Below are positions 49,380 to 61,353 of a stretch of DNA of 64,000 nucleotides, piece after piece. The DNA is from Aselliscus stoliczkanus. Taxonomy: Eukaryota > Chordata > Mammalia > Chiroptera > Hipposideridae. The notes beneath the pieces are model-generated. The model had not been told where the DNA came from, did no database searches, and saw nothing but the letters and a program-made list of their open reading frames with translations. Location: assembly GCA_033961575.1 (NCBI GenBank), contig CM066734.1, positions 84,342,501 to 84,406,500 of the forward strand. Direction: 5' to 3'. Position 1 is the stretch's first letter. Every line of letters starts with the position of its first letter. The translations under genes and the position numbers were made by a program.

Positions 49380-49690
49380 AGGGAGACATGGACAAATTTT
49401 AGAAAGTTCAAAAGAAAGCAAGGAGAGCAGTCACACTGTATTACATGAAGACATTTGGGAACACTGAGGTTGGTTGATCTGGGAAAGAGAAGACCAAGGT
49501 GGGATATAAAAGTTTTCTTTGTATAGTGTTTCTCCCAAAGGACAAAAACAAGAACCAGGCATGGAAGTTAATGGAAGAAGATTTTATCTCAGAAACAAGG
49601 AAAATCTTTTCAAGTAATTAGAGCTCTCCATACAGACATAGAAAGAACTTTCTGACTTGTGAAGGAAGTTGGAAAAGATGGCATCTAAAA
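49380..49690 (+). repeat. CR1/L3 LINE 3' end
   Basis: cactgaggttggttgatctg, ggaaagagaagaccaaggtg, tctcagaaacaaggaaaatc, then ctgacttgtgaaggaagttgg follow the order of the CR1/L3 3' end (gaggttgtttagcctggagaagag...). Confidence 0.6.
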
Positions 49691-50160
49691 CCCTTTTTTT
49701 CTGATAGTCTATATTTCATTCAAATACAGAAAAAGTAAAGTAAGCAAAATCATATTCAATCCCATAGACTAGAGAACCTCTTTTGTTTAGTCAAAAAATG
49801 TATTCGAAGCTTTATGTAATTTTAGAGGAAATGTAGATAGTTATTAATATAGTTATTAATAGCATTGAAGGCCAGAACACAATAGTGAATAACATTTAAC
49901 AGGAAAAAGGAAACATTAAATGTCAGATTTTAAACCTGGTCTTCAAAGAAAGATGAATGTAGCAGATGCCCAGCAAGCAGAGGGAACAGAAAGAGATTCA
50001 GGATTTGGGCTCTAGTTTATCTTTTGCGGGCTCTTCCTTAAGACCTTTTGCATTCCTGCCCTAAGGTTTCTATTATATACCATGGAATCTTTTTAAAAAG
50101 CACCATTTCTTCCTTAAGCTAGTTAAAATTATTTCCTATTATTAGTATTTAAAGAATCCA
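49691..50160. other. Unassigned intergenic sequence
   Basis: No gene or repeat recognised. Confidence 0.4.
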
Positions 50161-50164
50161 AAAC

Positions 50165-50480
50165 AGTGCTTATTTATAGATCCCTAAGTCTGTGGCATGT
50201 GCTTTTATACACATTAACTCATTTAATCCCCAATCAAAATGGTAGCATGGGTATTTCCCCATTCTACAGAGAATTAAACATGTGATTATACTCGTATATG
50301 AAGTATTTAGACAGGCTCAGCCATACACTAAACCTTATGTAAGTAAGAGCTGTTATCCCCGCCCTACTGTAAGACTGAGAGTCCCTTCAGGACAGGCCAT
50401 AATCCGATTTCCTAGTTTCTGATGCAATATATAGCACATAATAAGCATTCAGTAAAAGTGTCCTGATTGAATGAATAAGA
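50165..50480. repeat. MIR (antisense) followed by L2-like tail
   Basis: acattaactcatttaatccc and ccccattctacagagaatta are antisense MIR. From 50400, tagcacataataagcattca then gattgaatgaataag is L2-like. Confidence 0.5.
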
Positions 50481-50742
50481 CTGTAAAAAGTGTGGTGTTA
50501 TGTTGTAATCGATTTTAGTATGCAATTGAAAAAATGTTAAATCTTTCTACTCAGCAAAATAATCCTGTATTAGCCTATGAATGTTACCACTGAAAATTCA
50601 TTTTGTGCTTAGTTCCCACTCCATTGCAAACAGTTCTCCCTTGAAACATTTTGTACTAGTGGTAGTTTTGCAATATATAATCAAAACGCAAGACTGAGAA
50701 TTCCTAATAAAATGGAGATGTGTAGCCCTATATGCAATACTC

Positions 50743-50806
50743 TGTGTGAGTGAGTGTGTGTGTGTATGAGTGTGTGTGTGTGTATGTGAGTATGTGTGTG
50801 TGTGTT
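50743..50806. repeat. Imperfect (TG)n microsatellite
   Basis: TG units with scattered GAG and ATG interruptions over about 64 bp. Confidence 0.9.
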
Positions 50807-50889
50807 TTCTCTGCGTCTCTTTTCACTATCTCACAATATTATAATAATGGGTTTCAATTTAGATACTATATGTGAAATCATATATATTT

Positions 50890-50945
50890 CTGCCAACAGG
50901 TGGCAGAATGGCTCAGCTAAAAAAAAAAAAAAAAAAAAAAAAAAG
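50890..50945 (+). mobile_element. 5'-truncated tRNA-derived SINE tail
   Basis: Only the 3' end is present: tgccaacaggtggcagaatg, gctcagct, then about 24 A. Confidence 0.75.
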
Positions 50946-50947
50946 GA

Positions 50948-51100
50948 GGTAGTAAAACTAACACCGACTGAGCATTTACTACAACCAGGCATTGTGCCGA
51001 GTAATTGTACATGTGTGCCTCCATTTAATCCTCCAACCACACCTCTGACTCATGTCCCCCCGTCACAGAACAGTGCTACAAGCAGCAAAACATGATATGG
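50948..51100 (-). repeat. MIR fragment, antisense
   Basis: actgagcatttactacaacc, aggcattgtgccgag, ctccatttaatcctccaacc. Confidence 0.55.
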
Positions 51101-51757
51101 TTCCGTAAGAGATTCTGAGTCTCAGAAAGAGCATCGGTCAATCATTTCCCATCATGATTCAGTTGGTGTTGCCTGTTTACTGTTGTTACAACTTTCGCAT
51201 GGCCAAACAGTTAATAATCAAGGAGCCTTAGGACACTGAGCTGGGAGCAATGTCTAGGTTTCTGAGTTTGGGCTTGGGCCAAGGCAAATGTGATATAGCT
51301 GAAAAGTAGCTGAGGCTTCCATAGGCCCCTCACATGGCAGCTCCAGGAAGCACAAGGATATGCACACTTTTCATCTCTCCCTGCCTATAAGCTAAGACTA
51401 AATAGCCATTACTCCAGTCTCTACTGTAACAGCTCAGTGTCATTCTCTTTGAGTCCATGATTATAATGAAACTGATTAAGACTCAGAAAATACTGAAACA
51501 GAATGATGTGCTTCCATTTAAATTAATGCAATTTTCTTTTCTTGAGAGTATTTTTTTAAGAGACTAAGAGCATTTATGGCATTTTGTTTAATTTTTTATT
51601 CACTCAAGGTGACATCTCCATATACATATAGGGGAGATACTTTTGGCAGTAGGGAACTGGTGATGGCTTCTTTAATAGAGGATTACAGATGTTTCAGACT
51701 CAACAGACATAGGGAAAACTGGCAGAAACCCTTTCTATTGTTTTTCTTCCACCAAAG
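51101..51757. other. Unassigned intergenic sequence
   Basis: Nothing supported on either strand. Confidence 0.4.
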
Positions 51758-51766
51758 AATGTTTCT

Positions 51767-52247
51767 ATTTTTTTTAATTAGAATTTTTTTCAATTACAGT
51801 TGACATTCAGTATTATATTAGTTTCAAGTGTAATAGCATAGTGATTAGACCACTATTTATATACCTTATGAAGTGATCACTTTGATAAGTCTAATACCCA
51901 CCTGACTCCATATATAGTTATTACAATATTATTGACTATACTCCCTATGCTGTACTTTACATCCCTGTGACTGTTTGGTAACTGCCAATTTGTATTTCTT
52001 GATGACTTTGCCTTTTTCTCTCCTACCCCAATTCCCTCCCACCTGGCAACAATCAATTTGTTCTCTGTATCTATGAGTTTATTTCTGTTTTGTTTGTTCA
52101 TTTATTTTGTTTTCGGATTTTACATATAATTAAATCATATGGTATTTGTCTTTCTCTGACTTATTTCACTTAGCATAATATCCTCTAGGTCCATCCATGG
52201 TGTTGTAAATCGTAAAATTTCATTCTTTTTAATGGCTGAGTAATAGT

Positions 52248-52288
<41 letters not shown>

Positions 52289-52696
52289 CTTCTTTATCCA
52301 TTCATTTATTGATGAACACTTAGGTTGCTTCCATATCTTGGCTATTGTGAATAGTGCTATAATGAACACAGGACTGCATTTATCTTTCTGATTTAATGTT
52401 TTTGATTTCTTTGGATAAATACCTAGAAGTGGGATTGCTGGGTCATGTGTTAATTGTTTTTAATTTTCTGAGAAAGCTCCATCCTATTTTCCATAGTGGC
52501 TGCATTACTTTACAATCCCACTGACAAAGTATGAGGGTTCCCTTTTGTCCACATCCTCGACAACGCTTGTTTGTTGATTTATTGATGATAGCCATGTGAG
52601 TTAGTATCTCATTGTGGTTTTAATTTGCATTTCTCTGATGACCAGTGATGTTGGCCATCTTTTCATATGTCTATTGGCCATGTGTATGTTCAAAAA
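51767..52696 (-). mobile_element. L1 3' end fragment (about 0.93 kb), antisense
   Basis: ttcaattacagttgacattc at the T-rich left end, cttatttcacttagcataat, aatggctgagtaatagt, ttgcttccatatcttggcta and gaagtgggattgctgggtca: the well-known mammalian L1 3' region in reverse. Flanked by aatgtttct at 51758-51766 and 52697-52705. An (AC)n run replaces the usual TA-rich stretch at 52250-52286. Confidence 0.88.
52250..52286. repeat. (AC)n microsatellite in L1
   Basis: About 18 AC units. Confidence 0.95.
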
Positions 52697-52705
52697 AATG
52701 TTTCT

Positions 52706-53150
52706 TTCATTCTTTCACACTATTAAAAAGAAATGGTAAACTTGGAGTTTGACAAACTGCTCCAATCTTGTCTTTTATTCCACATCTATAATATACGTTG
52801 TATTATCTATGGGTTGAGATGAAATTGGGTAGGAGATCCTAATTCCAAGAACTTTCAAAAGTCCCTATGGTGGTCTAGCAAATGATACCAGATAAACGAA
52901 ATGCCCAGCATTATATGCTGGACAAAATGGTTCTCTCACTGGGTGCTGCGACCCTGCAAACACCATGACTCCAGATGGATATCATTTCGTTTCACTGACC
53001 ATCACGGCCGCCCTACCATGTGTCACCACTGCTATTTTAGATTCATCAAATTGTCAAAGGTGCACAGCAAACAAGTTGAGGAAAGTGGGGACCATTCCTT
53101 GGCTGAATGAATGAGAGAATAAGGGAAGGAACCTCCTAAGAGGTCTGCTT
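52706..53150. other. Unassigned, partly GC-richer sequence
   Basis: 52.86-53.11 kb is richer in CG than its surroundings (for example atcacggccgccctacc). A 69-codon frame at 52901-53110 has several His and Cys but no motif I recognise. Not called a gene. Confidence 0.3.
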
Positions 53151-53155
53151 GGTTC

Positions 53156-54610
53156 CTGCAGGGGACCAGCCTCCGCTGATCAGGGTTTCCCTCAGGTGGA
53201 GATGGCGTCGGCGGGGGAGGAAAATAAAGAAGGGAGACAGTGGAGACACCGGGGGAGTTAAAGAGAAAAAGTGTCACACTTTATTGCCAGAGCATGTTCG
53301 TTTTATATGGATTCTTGACCATTGCCTCAGTTACATGAGTTTGGTGCTTTCTAGTTCCCAGTATTTACTCAGTCTTTACTTCCCTGTAATTGCTCTCTCC
53401 AGGGTGTATTGTGACTTACTCTTCCGTTAAAGGATTACCTTGTCTTTATTATGATAATTGCCATGAAACCCAGACTCAGTTTCTGTATGTCACCTAAAGA
53501 ATGTTTATCATGACTATCTTATGTTAAGGATTGACATATATTGCCTAAAGAATGTTTACTAAAGCTATTTTGACTATCTAGAAATCATCCTAAATCCTAG
53601 CAGTTAAACACAATCATAAAACTCACAGGACACATATACTTAAGCTATTCCAAAAGACTAGGAGTGGCTGTGTTTAGGGTAAAAGCATCTAAAATCTATT
53701 TCTACGTAAATACAGTACCTCCCAACCAAAGAGGATTTCACACCTCTCTTATCCTATGGAGGTAGCATCTGTTTCTCAGTCAAAGCTTCAGTATCTGTCG
53801 AAGAATTTAAACAAAGTTGTTAACATACCCTATGGTCAGGAAGTCACCTCTTACCCAGAACTCTCATGGCCTGTAGACTTTTAATCTTTAAGGAGACCAT
53901 TCACAGCAGGGCCCTTAGGCTACAGGCAGGCTTCTTGGCCTATATTGTCAGAGGTCTGTGCCTCAGTTTCCAAGGGGTTTGAGTCCCCAATATCTCTGTT
54001 CAGGGGTCCCCTTGGGTTGTAGCCTGTTTTAGGGAGTTTCCTTCTCTTTAGGAAATCTTGCCCTGTCACTAGCTTACACAACCAGCTATCATCAGGGTAC
54101 CACAAGAACTTGTCACAAATGCAGTGAATATATTGTCTCCTATAGGAGGAAAGGCACATGGGTTCATAGAGGCAGGAGATATTACATGACCAACCATAAG
54201 GCAGCACTCCTAATAACCAGTGCTGAGCAGGGCAATGTGACCTTGTCAGATGTCGGCCCCCGGAAGGTTCCCAGTGGCTTCCGAAGTTTTTATTCTAGCA
54301 GTTACTTCATTTTTCTCTTCCAACCGTGTGTGGGAGTGGACCTGTAAAGTGTTAGCTGCCTTGCTAATCACAGGTTCTGACTCAGCTCATTAAGTTTTCT
54401 GACTCACAAGAGGGTCCTGAGTAGTCTTCACATAAGATTTCTCCTTCGCCTCGCTAGCTCATAACTCAGACAGAGCTAACAAGCTTGAATTATCACCCAA
54501 GAGGCCCCTTATTTGTCAGCAAGTGAATTTCTGGGATGCTTATTGGGTTGTTGTCTCTTCCCTCTGGAGCAGCTTGTATGCCCTTCTTCACTATATCCTT
54601 CAACATGTTC
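53156..54610 (-). repeat. Probable retroviral LTR, antisense (ends uncertain)
   Basis: Starts tgcaggggaccagcctccgc, the reverse of a typical LTR end. ctttattgccagagc at 53279 gives a plus-sense AATAAA on the minus strand. Similar GC-rich texture recurs to about 54.6 kb. No target duplication was found and no viral genes are seen. Its length of over 1 kb would fit a betaretrovirus-like LTR, but this is inference; it may be two elements. Confidence 0.45.
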
Positions 54611-56685
54611 CCTTCGTGGTGCAAGTATTCTTAACTATTGAATATTTTCTATGTTACTAGACAAAAAAAAAAAGAAGATATAACAGCCATTTTAAATTGT
54701 ACTTTTTATTATTAGTGAGACTGAACACTTACTATGCTTATTATTCATTATTATTTGCTCAATAATCTATATATGTGTTTTAAACATATGATATAACTGC
54801 TCTGCTAAACCAATTCCTGAGAATTACTTTACTGGTTTCCTTTCTTCATAAATTTTTATATAAATAATTTCTGATTCATTTTTAATATTACTTCACTTAT
54901 GTTTTAGCTAATGATATCTTGTGTTGTTTTTTAAATAGAAGTTTACATAAATAGTTGTTTCAGAAAATCTATGTGCAAGCTGATGGGGCCTCTGGGCATT
55001 TACCATAATGCTATTTCTCCTTCATCTAAGAATAGATGGAATTGATAAGCTCACATGTTGACTCTAAAGTAAGGACACCACAAGACCCTGAAAAAACCCT
55101 CCAAGGAGAAAATGTATAAATTCTGCAGACAGTATTTGAAGGACAGATGGCAGAATCTGAGAATAATAATTTCCAAAATTCATATTTTTTCTTCCCAGGT
55201 CCAGAAACATTATGCATTTGCCATTTTGTGACATGTCTACTATAGAGCAGAGAGGACCTGGCTCTCAGCACCCCTACTAAAAGCAAAAGCATAATTAGAA
55301 ATGATCACTGTCAGTCATTTGGATTATAAATGGGTGATTAAGACAACTTCCCATAGGAAGCAGCTGTCAGGCATTGTCCACGAGCAGCAGTGACTTTCTG
55401 TTCCTCAGAAGGAGGGAACCAACTGCAGGGGCCTTTAAACTGAAACAGGAATGGGACTAATAGAGTCCTGGGCAACCAGTTCACACAGACCTAGGAGTCA
55501 TCTAGTATTATTTATATTATCTTGGGTGGAAATCTTTCTTCTTTGGCAATCCCTCTTTCGATATTCTGAATGTATTCCCCATCATTTAGAATGGGATCAC
55601 GTGATTAAGGAGAATGTGGAGAAGAGAAGTTACTCTTGATTGAGGCAAGATTTCAAAAGCAGCTATACTTGGCACATCTTAGACTATCGTTCTCTTCACG
55701 CATGAATGAAAACTTGACTGAGTATAAAATTAGGACGTTGTGAATTTCCTCTCAGCCCTGCCTTTTCTGATATTTAGTATTGTACTTGAAAATTTAGTCA
55801 GACTGAATTCTGCCACATGATTATGTTTTGGTCTTGTTTTTTTTAGTGTTTATGTTTTTTAAACTGAGTGTTTTTATTGTTTTTGAATTTCAAGGGTGGT
55901 GTTTTCATCAGTTTTAATGAGAATATGGAGAACTCTTGCAGTCCAGGCTGAAGGTTGTTGTTTATTTGTTCATATGTTTATTTTAATCATAACATTTTTC
56001 TTATGTCATATAGTTCATTATTATTTTGTCTTCATTTTTTTCCTCTCAAATCTTCTTGGGAGTGCCTGCTTTCTGAGATTTGTCCCCGTTTTTTTTTTTT
56101 TTTTCATTACTCTTATGATTACCTTTCTCTTTGCATCCATTATTGATGGTTTGCTGCTATGGCTATTTTAACATGAGACAAATTAGGTATTAAAGCAGAC
56201 AGCATTACTAACAATAAAATCAGTAATTACTGATGACAAAAGTTGTATTTCACAAGTAAAATTTTAAAATTCTGATCTAATATGCAAATACATGCAGGTA
56301 GCAATATAGCCTCAAAATAGATGAAGCTAAGCCTAAATTGGCAGATATGGAGCTCTCTATACAATAACAGAACTAGCGGCTGAAAATGTTACCCTACATG
56401 GTAAAAGGGACATTGCATGTGTAATTAAGGCTAAGGACCTTGAAATGGAGAGGTTATCCTGGATTAATACAGGCGAGTCCAATATGATCACACGAGTCCT
56501 CAAAAACAAAGGACCTTTCTTGGCTGTTGTCAGAAAAAAATGGCAATGTGGAAAAGACTTGACACCCTGTTGCTGACTCTGAAATGTAGGGGACTGTTTG
56601 AGAATACTGTATGCAAGGACCAGAGAGAGGCCTCTAGAAGGTGGAAAAGGCAAGGATTCTCCCCTTGAGCTTCCAGAAAGAAACG
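54611..56685. other. Unassigned intergenic sequence
   Basis: Possible old antisense L1-type texture at 55740-56170 (T-rich frames). No gene supported. Confidence 0.35.
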
Positions 56686-56689
56686 CGGT

Positions 56690-56763
<74 letters not shown>
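56690..56763. repeat. (GT)n joined to (AT)n microsatellite
   Basis: About ten GT units (56690-56708) pass directly into about 27 AT units. It accounts for the Tyr-Ile runs in open frames on both strands. Confidence 0.96.
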
Positions 56764-56766
<3 letters not shown>

Positions 56767-56784
56767 TAAACAAGAAGGCCATTG

Positions 56785-57060
56785 AACTGAGGTGACTTTA
56801 ATGTCTTGCTAGCCTATATAAGCAAACTAAAACTTAATCCAGAATCTGAGAAAGTAAAACTTAAGAACAACCAATCATAGACAGTTAGGCTTTCCCAAAT
56901 AAGATAACCACTTAAGCTCTAGCCAATAAAATACTTTCTTTGCTTTTCCTCCACCTACTCTATAAAAGACTTTCCCCTAGCTCCTGTCAGTGGAAAGCTC
57001 CTGACCACTTTTGGTTTGGTGCTGCCTCTTAAAAATTGTAATGTGCCTCAGTTTATCTTT
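56785..57060 (+). repeat. LTR fragment with TATA box, sense
   Basis: caaccaatcatagacagtta (a CCAAT-type site), gctctagccaataaaatact, then ctactctataaaagactttc as TATA box, then tggtttggtgctgcctctta. Order and spacing resemble a gammaretrovirus-like LTR U3/R. Ends not resolved. Confidence 0.5.
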
Positions 57061-57339
57061 TATCTATCTATGTATCTATATATCTATATCATCTATATAC
57101 CTATACCTAGAATCTGTTCATACTCTTATCTCTCATTTCAAACCAGAGTCATAAAGTTCATTCTAGCACTTCCCCTGTGCTGATTTATAACTTTTATCTG
57201 ACAATGAGAAACTTGGCACTTATTATCTACAATATATATACTTATTTGTTCAACAACCACATTTAAGGAAAGGAGGTTCAAAATTGCTATCTCATACCCC
57301 TATGAGAAAAAAAAAATTACCAACTGTTTATATACAGTT
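57061..57339. other. (TCTA)n-like sequence and unassigned flank
   Basis: 57058-57100 is rich in tatctatctatgtatctata. The rest is unassigned. Confidence 0.6.
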
Positions 57340-57494
57340 TTGTTTGTTTGTTTGTTTGTTTAGTTGAGCCATCCTGCTACCTGTTGGTAGCTCAGTGGCT
57401 GCTCCACTCAGGCTGGGCATCAAACTGCTGTTGCTCAGAGCTCAGCTCGCACTCTTGAGTGAGCTCTTAACCAACTGAGCCACTAGGCTGTCCC
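57340..57494 (-). mobile_element. tRNA-derived SINE (ggcagctc family), antisense
   Basis: (TTTG)n tail, ttgagccatcctgctacctg, ttggtagctcag, then ctcttaaccaactgagccac and ggctgtccc. Perfect tatatacagtt duplication at 57329-57339 and 57495-57505. Confidence 0.88.
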
Positions 57495-57505
57495 TATATA
57501 CAGTT

Positions 57506-59374
57506 CTTTCTGGCCAAACAATAGTGAAAATGTTGTTTTACCAAATTTCTTAAGCCAGCTCCTTTCTTTCCCACCACAGGGGGCTGTTTTCCACCTCTTA
57601 GCAGCCACTGCCTCTCAGTATTTCTGCCTCTGGTCTCCTGCCTCTGGTCTCTCACCACTTAGTAATCACCAAATACACCTGAAGGGAAAAGCAGCTCAGA
57701 TGGGGCTCACTTTTCTGCATTTCTTTCTTGGGTACTTAACTCCTTATTTTTTTTGTTGCCTTGTCCATTTTGAACTTATATTTGTTCAACAGCCCAAAGA
57801 TTGCTAAAAGCTTTCTTCAGTTGCCTCACCTCTTAACCATTGTCTGCTTAAATTTTGAGCATCTCTAACTATGCAGTTTATGAAGCAGAAAATGCTTCAA
57901 AGAAAACTGGTAAAGAATGTCTAACATCTCAGTGAGTTTCATTTTACTATGGAATCTTGACTCCTTAAGTCTTGGCTGCCTTAGCTGCACTCCAAACGTT
58001 TCAAACAGACGGGGAGTTTGATTGTTTTGTTGTTGTTGTTTTTTTCCTACAACTTTTCAGTTGTCAGTGGGAGCATAGGTCAGCTACAAGTTAGTCCTTT
58101 AGCTAGCAGGGAAAATCTCCAAAGGCTGGTAAAGTGTTTTCAGTGTTTAGTTTTAGTTTGTTTTTCTCAGTTAATCCAAAATCAGTAGTCTGCAATCATA
58201 ACTTTCCTGTCCCCATTTTTATGGTGTATTATCTTTGGTTTAAATGATATTGAAATTCTTTACCATTCTAACTTTGAAGGGAACACACGAGTCCTTGCAA
58301 GCAGGTTATTGTACTGGCCTGGAAGCCTCTGTAGGTTTGAAGTCATTTACTTATTTATTTTTTACTCAAAGAATAGAACTTTTATTTGAGTAAAAAAACT
58401 TCCATGATCAATTTGGGCAATTCCAGAATTATTTTCATGAAGTCATTTTCCCTGGGGAATATCTTCAATTAGAGATGTGTTAACCAAAAAATATTTTATG
58501 GGTTTTAGAAAAAAACAACACATCAAATAAACACATAAATTGATTTGCTTTCATCTTTTCAAATCCACAATTAAATAAAGGAATTATTTATTTTATTCAA
58601 TTTTATATTTCAAAAAATGTGGTGCAAATAATTTTCTGTATGGACAAATATAATGAGTACTCTCAAAGTGAAAATTTGTGGTTCACACAGGCACACATCA
58701 TACTCCGTATAACCCCCAATTTTCCCCGGAGTATACAAGTGAGCTTAGCTGTGACCAAGGAAGGCAGCAGAGAGAGTTAAATAAATGATCATAGTTTATT
58801 TAGTTAATGTGAAAGTGTCTTGAAAATTCTCATCTCTTACTATTCCCCATTACCTTGGCCAAATATAGAACTAATTTTCCCTGTCAACACTCATGTACTT
58901 ATCTTGCCAATTCTTTCTTTCTTTTTAGAGTCAATGTTTTCATTACTATTATATATTTGCCCTTGGTTTATTGAATATCAGACTTTTAAAATTTCACTGT
59001 TTATCATAGTCAATGAAAATTTTGTCTCTGTTTATATTAGAAATTCTACAATTTTTTGAATAAGTTTCTCTCATTTCTTTGATGGACAAAAATGCCAAAC
59101 TTTTGTGAAGGTGAAAAATGGGGAATTCATCTCTGTAAATTTGCTTTAGAGGAAGCCAAGAAAACCAAGGAAAATATTTACACAATGAGCACTTTTTACA
59201 GGCATTGAATTCTTTGCTATACATTTAGTGACTTTACCTGCTCCTTCTTCGGCACCATGGATGAAAATATTTATTTGGCTGTGAAAACCTGTCTAAACCT
59301 CTCTCAATATTTTTCAAGATGTAGCTCATGTACACTCAGTATTCAAATTATTTTGAGGAGTTTGTTGACATTTC
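57506..59374. other. Unassigned intergenic sequence
   Basis: No gene or repeat recognised; AT-rich. Confidence 0.4.
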
Positions 59375-59454
59375 AGCTCCCTTATTCTATTTGTAAAACT
59401 TAGATAATAAAAATACTCACCTGTCTAATATGTTGTGATGACTACATGAGATAA
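59375..59454 (+). repeat. MIR 3' fragment
   Basis: agctcccttattctatttgt, aaaacttagataataaa, then gttgtgatgactacatgaga. Confidence 0.55.
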
Positions 59455-59456
59455 TA

Positions 59457-59690
59457 TTGGGTCATCGGAGGGCCAGCTGAGTGGCTCAGTTGGTTAAGAG
59501 CTCCCTCAAGAGTGCGAGCTGAGCTCTGAGCAACAGCAATTCGATGCCCAGCCTGAGCTGAGCTGCTGTTAAGCTGCCAACAGGTGGCAGGATGGCTCAG
59601 CTAAAAAAAAAAAAAAAAAAAATGGGTTGTCGAGAAAGTCATGATGTATTTTTCAATGCAAAAATGCATGATGACTTTCCCGATGACCCA
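59457..59690. mobile_element. Mariner-type MITE split by a SINE
   Basis: Left end ttgggtcatcgg at 59457. The body resumes after the SINE poly(A) with tgggttgtcgagaaagtcat (59623) and closes cccgatgaccca (59690). TA precedes the left end. It is the same family as the 81-bp MITE at 5.9 kb. Confidence 0.75.
59470..59622 (+). mobile_element. tRNA-derived SINE (ggcagctc family), nested
   Basis: gggccagctgagtggctcag, ttggttaagagctcc, gctgccaacaggtggcagga, tggctcagct, then 20 A. It sits in the terminal repeat of the MITE and has a diverged duplication, tgggtcatcggag against tgggttgtcgaga. Confidence 0.9.
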
Positions 59691-59692
59691 AT

Positions 59693-60394
59693 GTAATGCA
59701 ATTCACCAGGTACAAAATCTGAAATATGTTAAATCCTCAAAAATGGAAATCAAAAGAATCTGTTTTACACTTCTTTTTTTCTTTTTTCTTTTCAGTCATG
59801 CCTTATACACAGTCTTGCACATTGTGGGTGCTTGATAAGTATAGTTTATTTTAGTTATAAGAGGAGGATGCTGGTTGAAATTCAAATCACAGATGAGTGA
59901 ATATAGTCATAGATGTGAATTGGAAGCAGACATAAATTCCTTATATTGCACTCAAGCTATAAGAAGGTATTAATGTTTTCTTCCAACAAATACTTATTGA
60001 ACGCCTACAATGTATCAATCACAGCTCACGGGATACTTCAGTGAACAAAATATGCCAAAATCCCTAAGCTAGTGTGGCATGTATTCTAGTAAGGATACTA
60101 TTAGCACATTATATAGTATGTTAGGAAGATATATGCACACACAAATACACACACACACACCCCTTCTTTAGTCAGTCACACTTAGAGATAACACTTGAAA
60201 TATGGAAAAAGAGAGAGAATGAAAAAGGAATAGAAATAGTATAATAGAGATAATGTTTCTGGATTCTCCCACCTTTTCTTAGTTCATGATGTGGTTATCC
60301 CCTGTTATTTCACCCATACAGTATTTAAAAGATTTCCATTGCTTTTCATTCCTAAGTTCTTTAACTAAGGACAGAAAAACAAAAAGATGTTTTT
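59693..60394. other. Unassigned sequence with an ancient LINE trace
   Basis: aacaaatacttattgaacgc at 59985 onwards and ttcagtgaacaaaatatgcc resemble an L2-type segment. A short (AC)n is at 60146-60160. Confidence 0.4.
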
Positions 60395-60497
60395 TGCTTA
60401 TTTGTTTGTTTGTTTTTTGAGGGCAGTGTCACTGGCCCTCATGAGTGGGACCCGAACCAGGGCCACTGGCTTAACGACTGCACCACTCAGCCGGTCC
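60395..60497 (-). mobile_element. tRNA-derived SINE (Rhin-1-like), antisense, internally deleted
   Basis: ggcagtgtcactggccctca, gtgggacccgaaccagggcc, but the usual cccaagccagcg is missing between ggctt and aacgactg. Flanked by aaagatgtt (60383-60391 and 60498-60506). Confidence 0.85.
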
Positions 60498-60866
60498 AAA
60501 GATGTTATTTTTTCCCCACTAAATTTCTATGATCACTTAAAAAACCTTTTGCCTCATAAATCAACGTTTCTGGGCCCAAGGCACAATGATAGGCTCTCTG
60601 GAGACATGATATTTACCTCTTACAGGGACATTTTCTCTTTTCTACAGAAACAGCTTTTTCCCCCCACCAAAATAGACAGATTTATATATACTTATGATTT
60701 TTTCTGCTAAAGTATTAGCCCTGTAGAAAGTAAGATTTATGATACTTGCCAGGGTAGATTTAGTTCTACAGCAAAAGTTGGCGGCGTTGTCTACAGCTGT
60801 TTGAGTATGTTTGCCTGTGGTACACACCTGAATAAATTCAGATAAAATGCTGACAAACACTAAGTA

Positions 60867-61351
60867 CAGTAAGTCCGTCTTACGAATATTTGAGTTGCAA
60901 ACTTTCACAGATACGAACGGACCTCGCATTATGAACATTTATAGACATGAACAAATCGCGGAAGTAGCTCCCGTGTGTGCAGGACATTGTCACAGCTGTG
61001 CTGCTGTGTGCTTACTGTGCAGTGCCATAGTGGACAGTAGTGCAGGGCTCAATCAGAGCCCAGGATGTCCAGAAGCAAGAGGAAAAGCAGTGGAGATGTG
61101 GAGGGGACTGCTAGGAAGCGCAAACAATAACCATGGAAACAAAAGTGAAAATAATTGAGAGATTGGACCAAGGTGAAAAGATAGTAGACGTCGCTCGTTC
61201 TTATAACATGAATCGTTCAACCATTGGCTTTACATTGTATACTGTATTTGTGTCAAAGTTGTATAAGACTCACTTTGTCAGCCTTATGAACAAATCCGAT
61301 TTATGAATTTTCTCCCGGAACTGAATTCGTTCGTAAGTGGGGGATTTACTG
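60867..61351 (+). mobile_element. Internally deleted Tigger (pogo-type) DNA transposon
   Basis: A 485-bp element with TA target duplications (60865-60866, 61352-61353). The left end cagtaagtccgtcttacgaa and the inverted right end (reads ...tcgtaagtgggggatttactg on the + strand) match well. Inside, 61065-61125 codes MSRSKRKSS then basic residues, and after a shift 61133-61228 reads EKIVDVARSYNMNRSTIG, the CENP-B/Tigger N-terminal helix-turn-helix. The catalytic DDD domain is deleted. Non-autonomous and not a functional transposase. Confidence 0.85.
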
Positions 61352-61353
61352 TA

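Noticed and set aside
56357..56795. Open frames with Tyr-Ile and Cys-Val runs on both strands
   Set aside because: They come from the GT/AT microsatellite.
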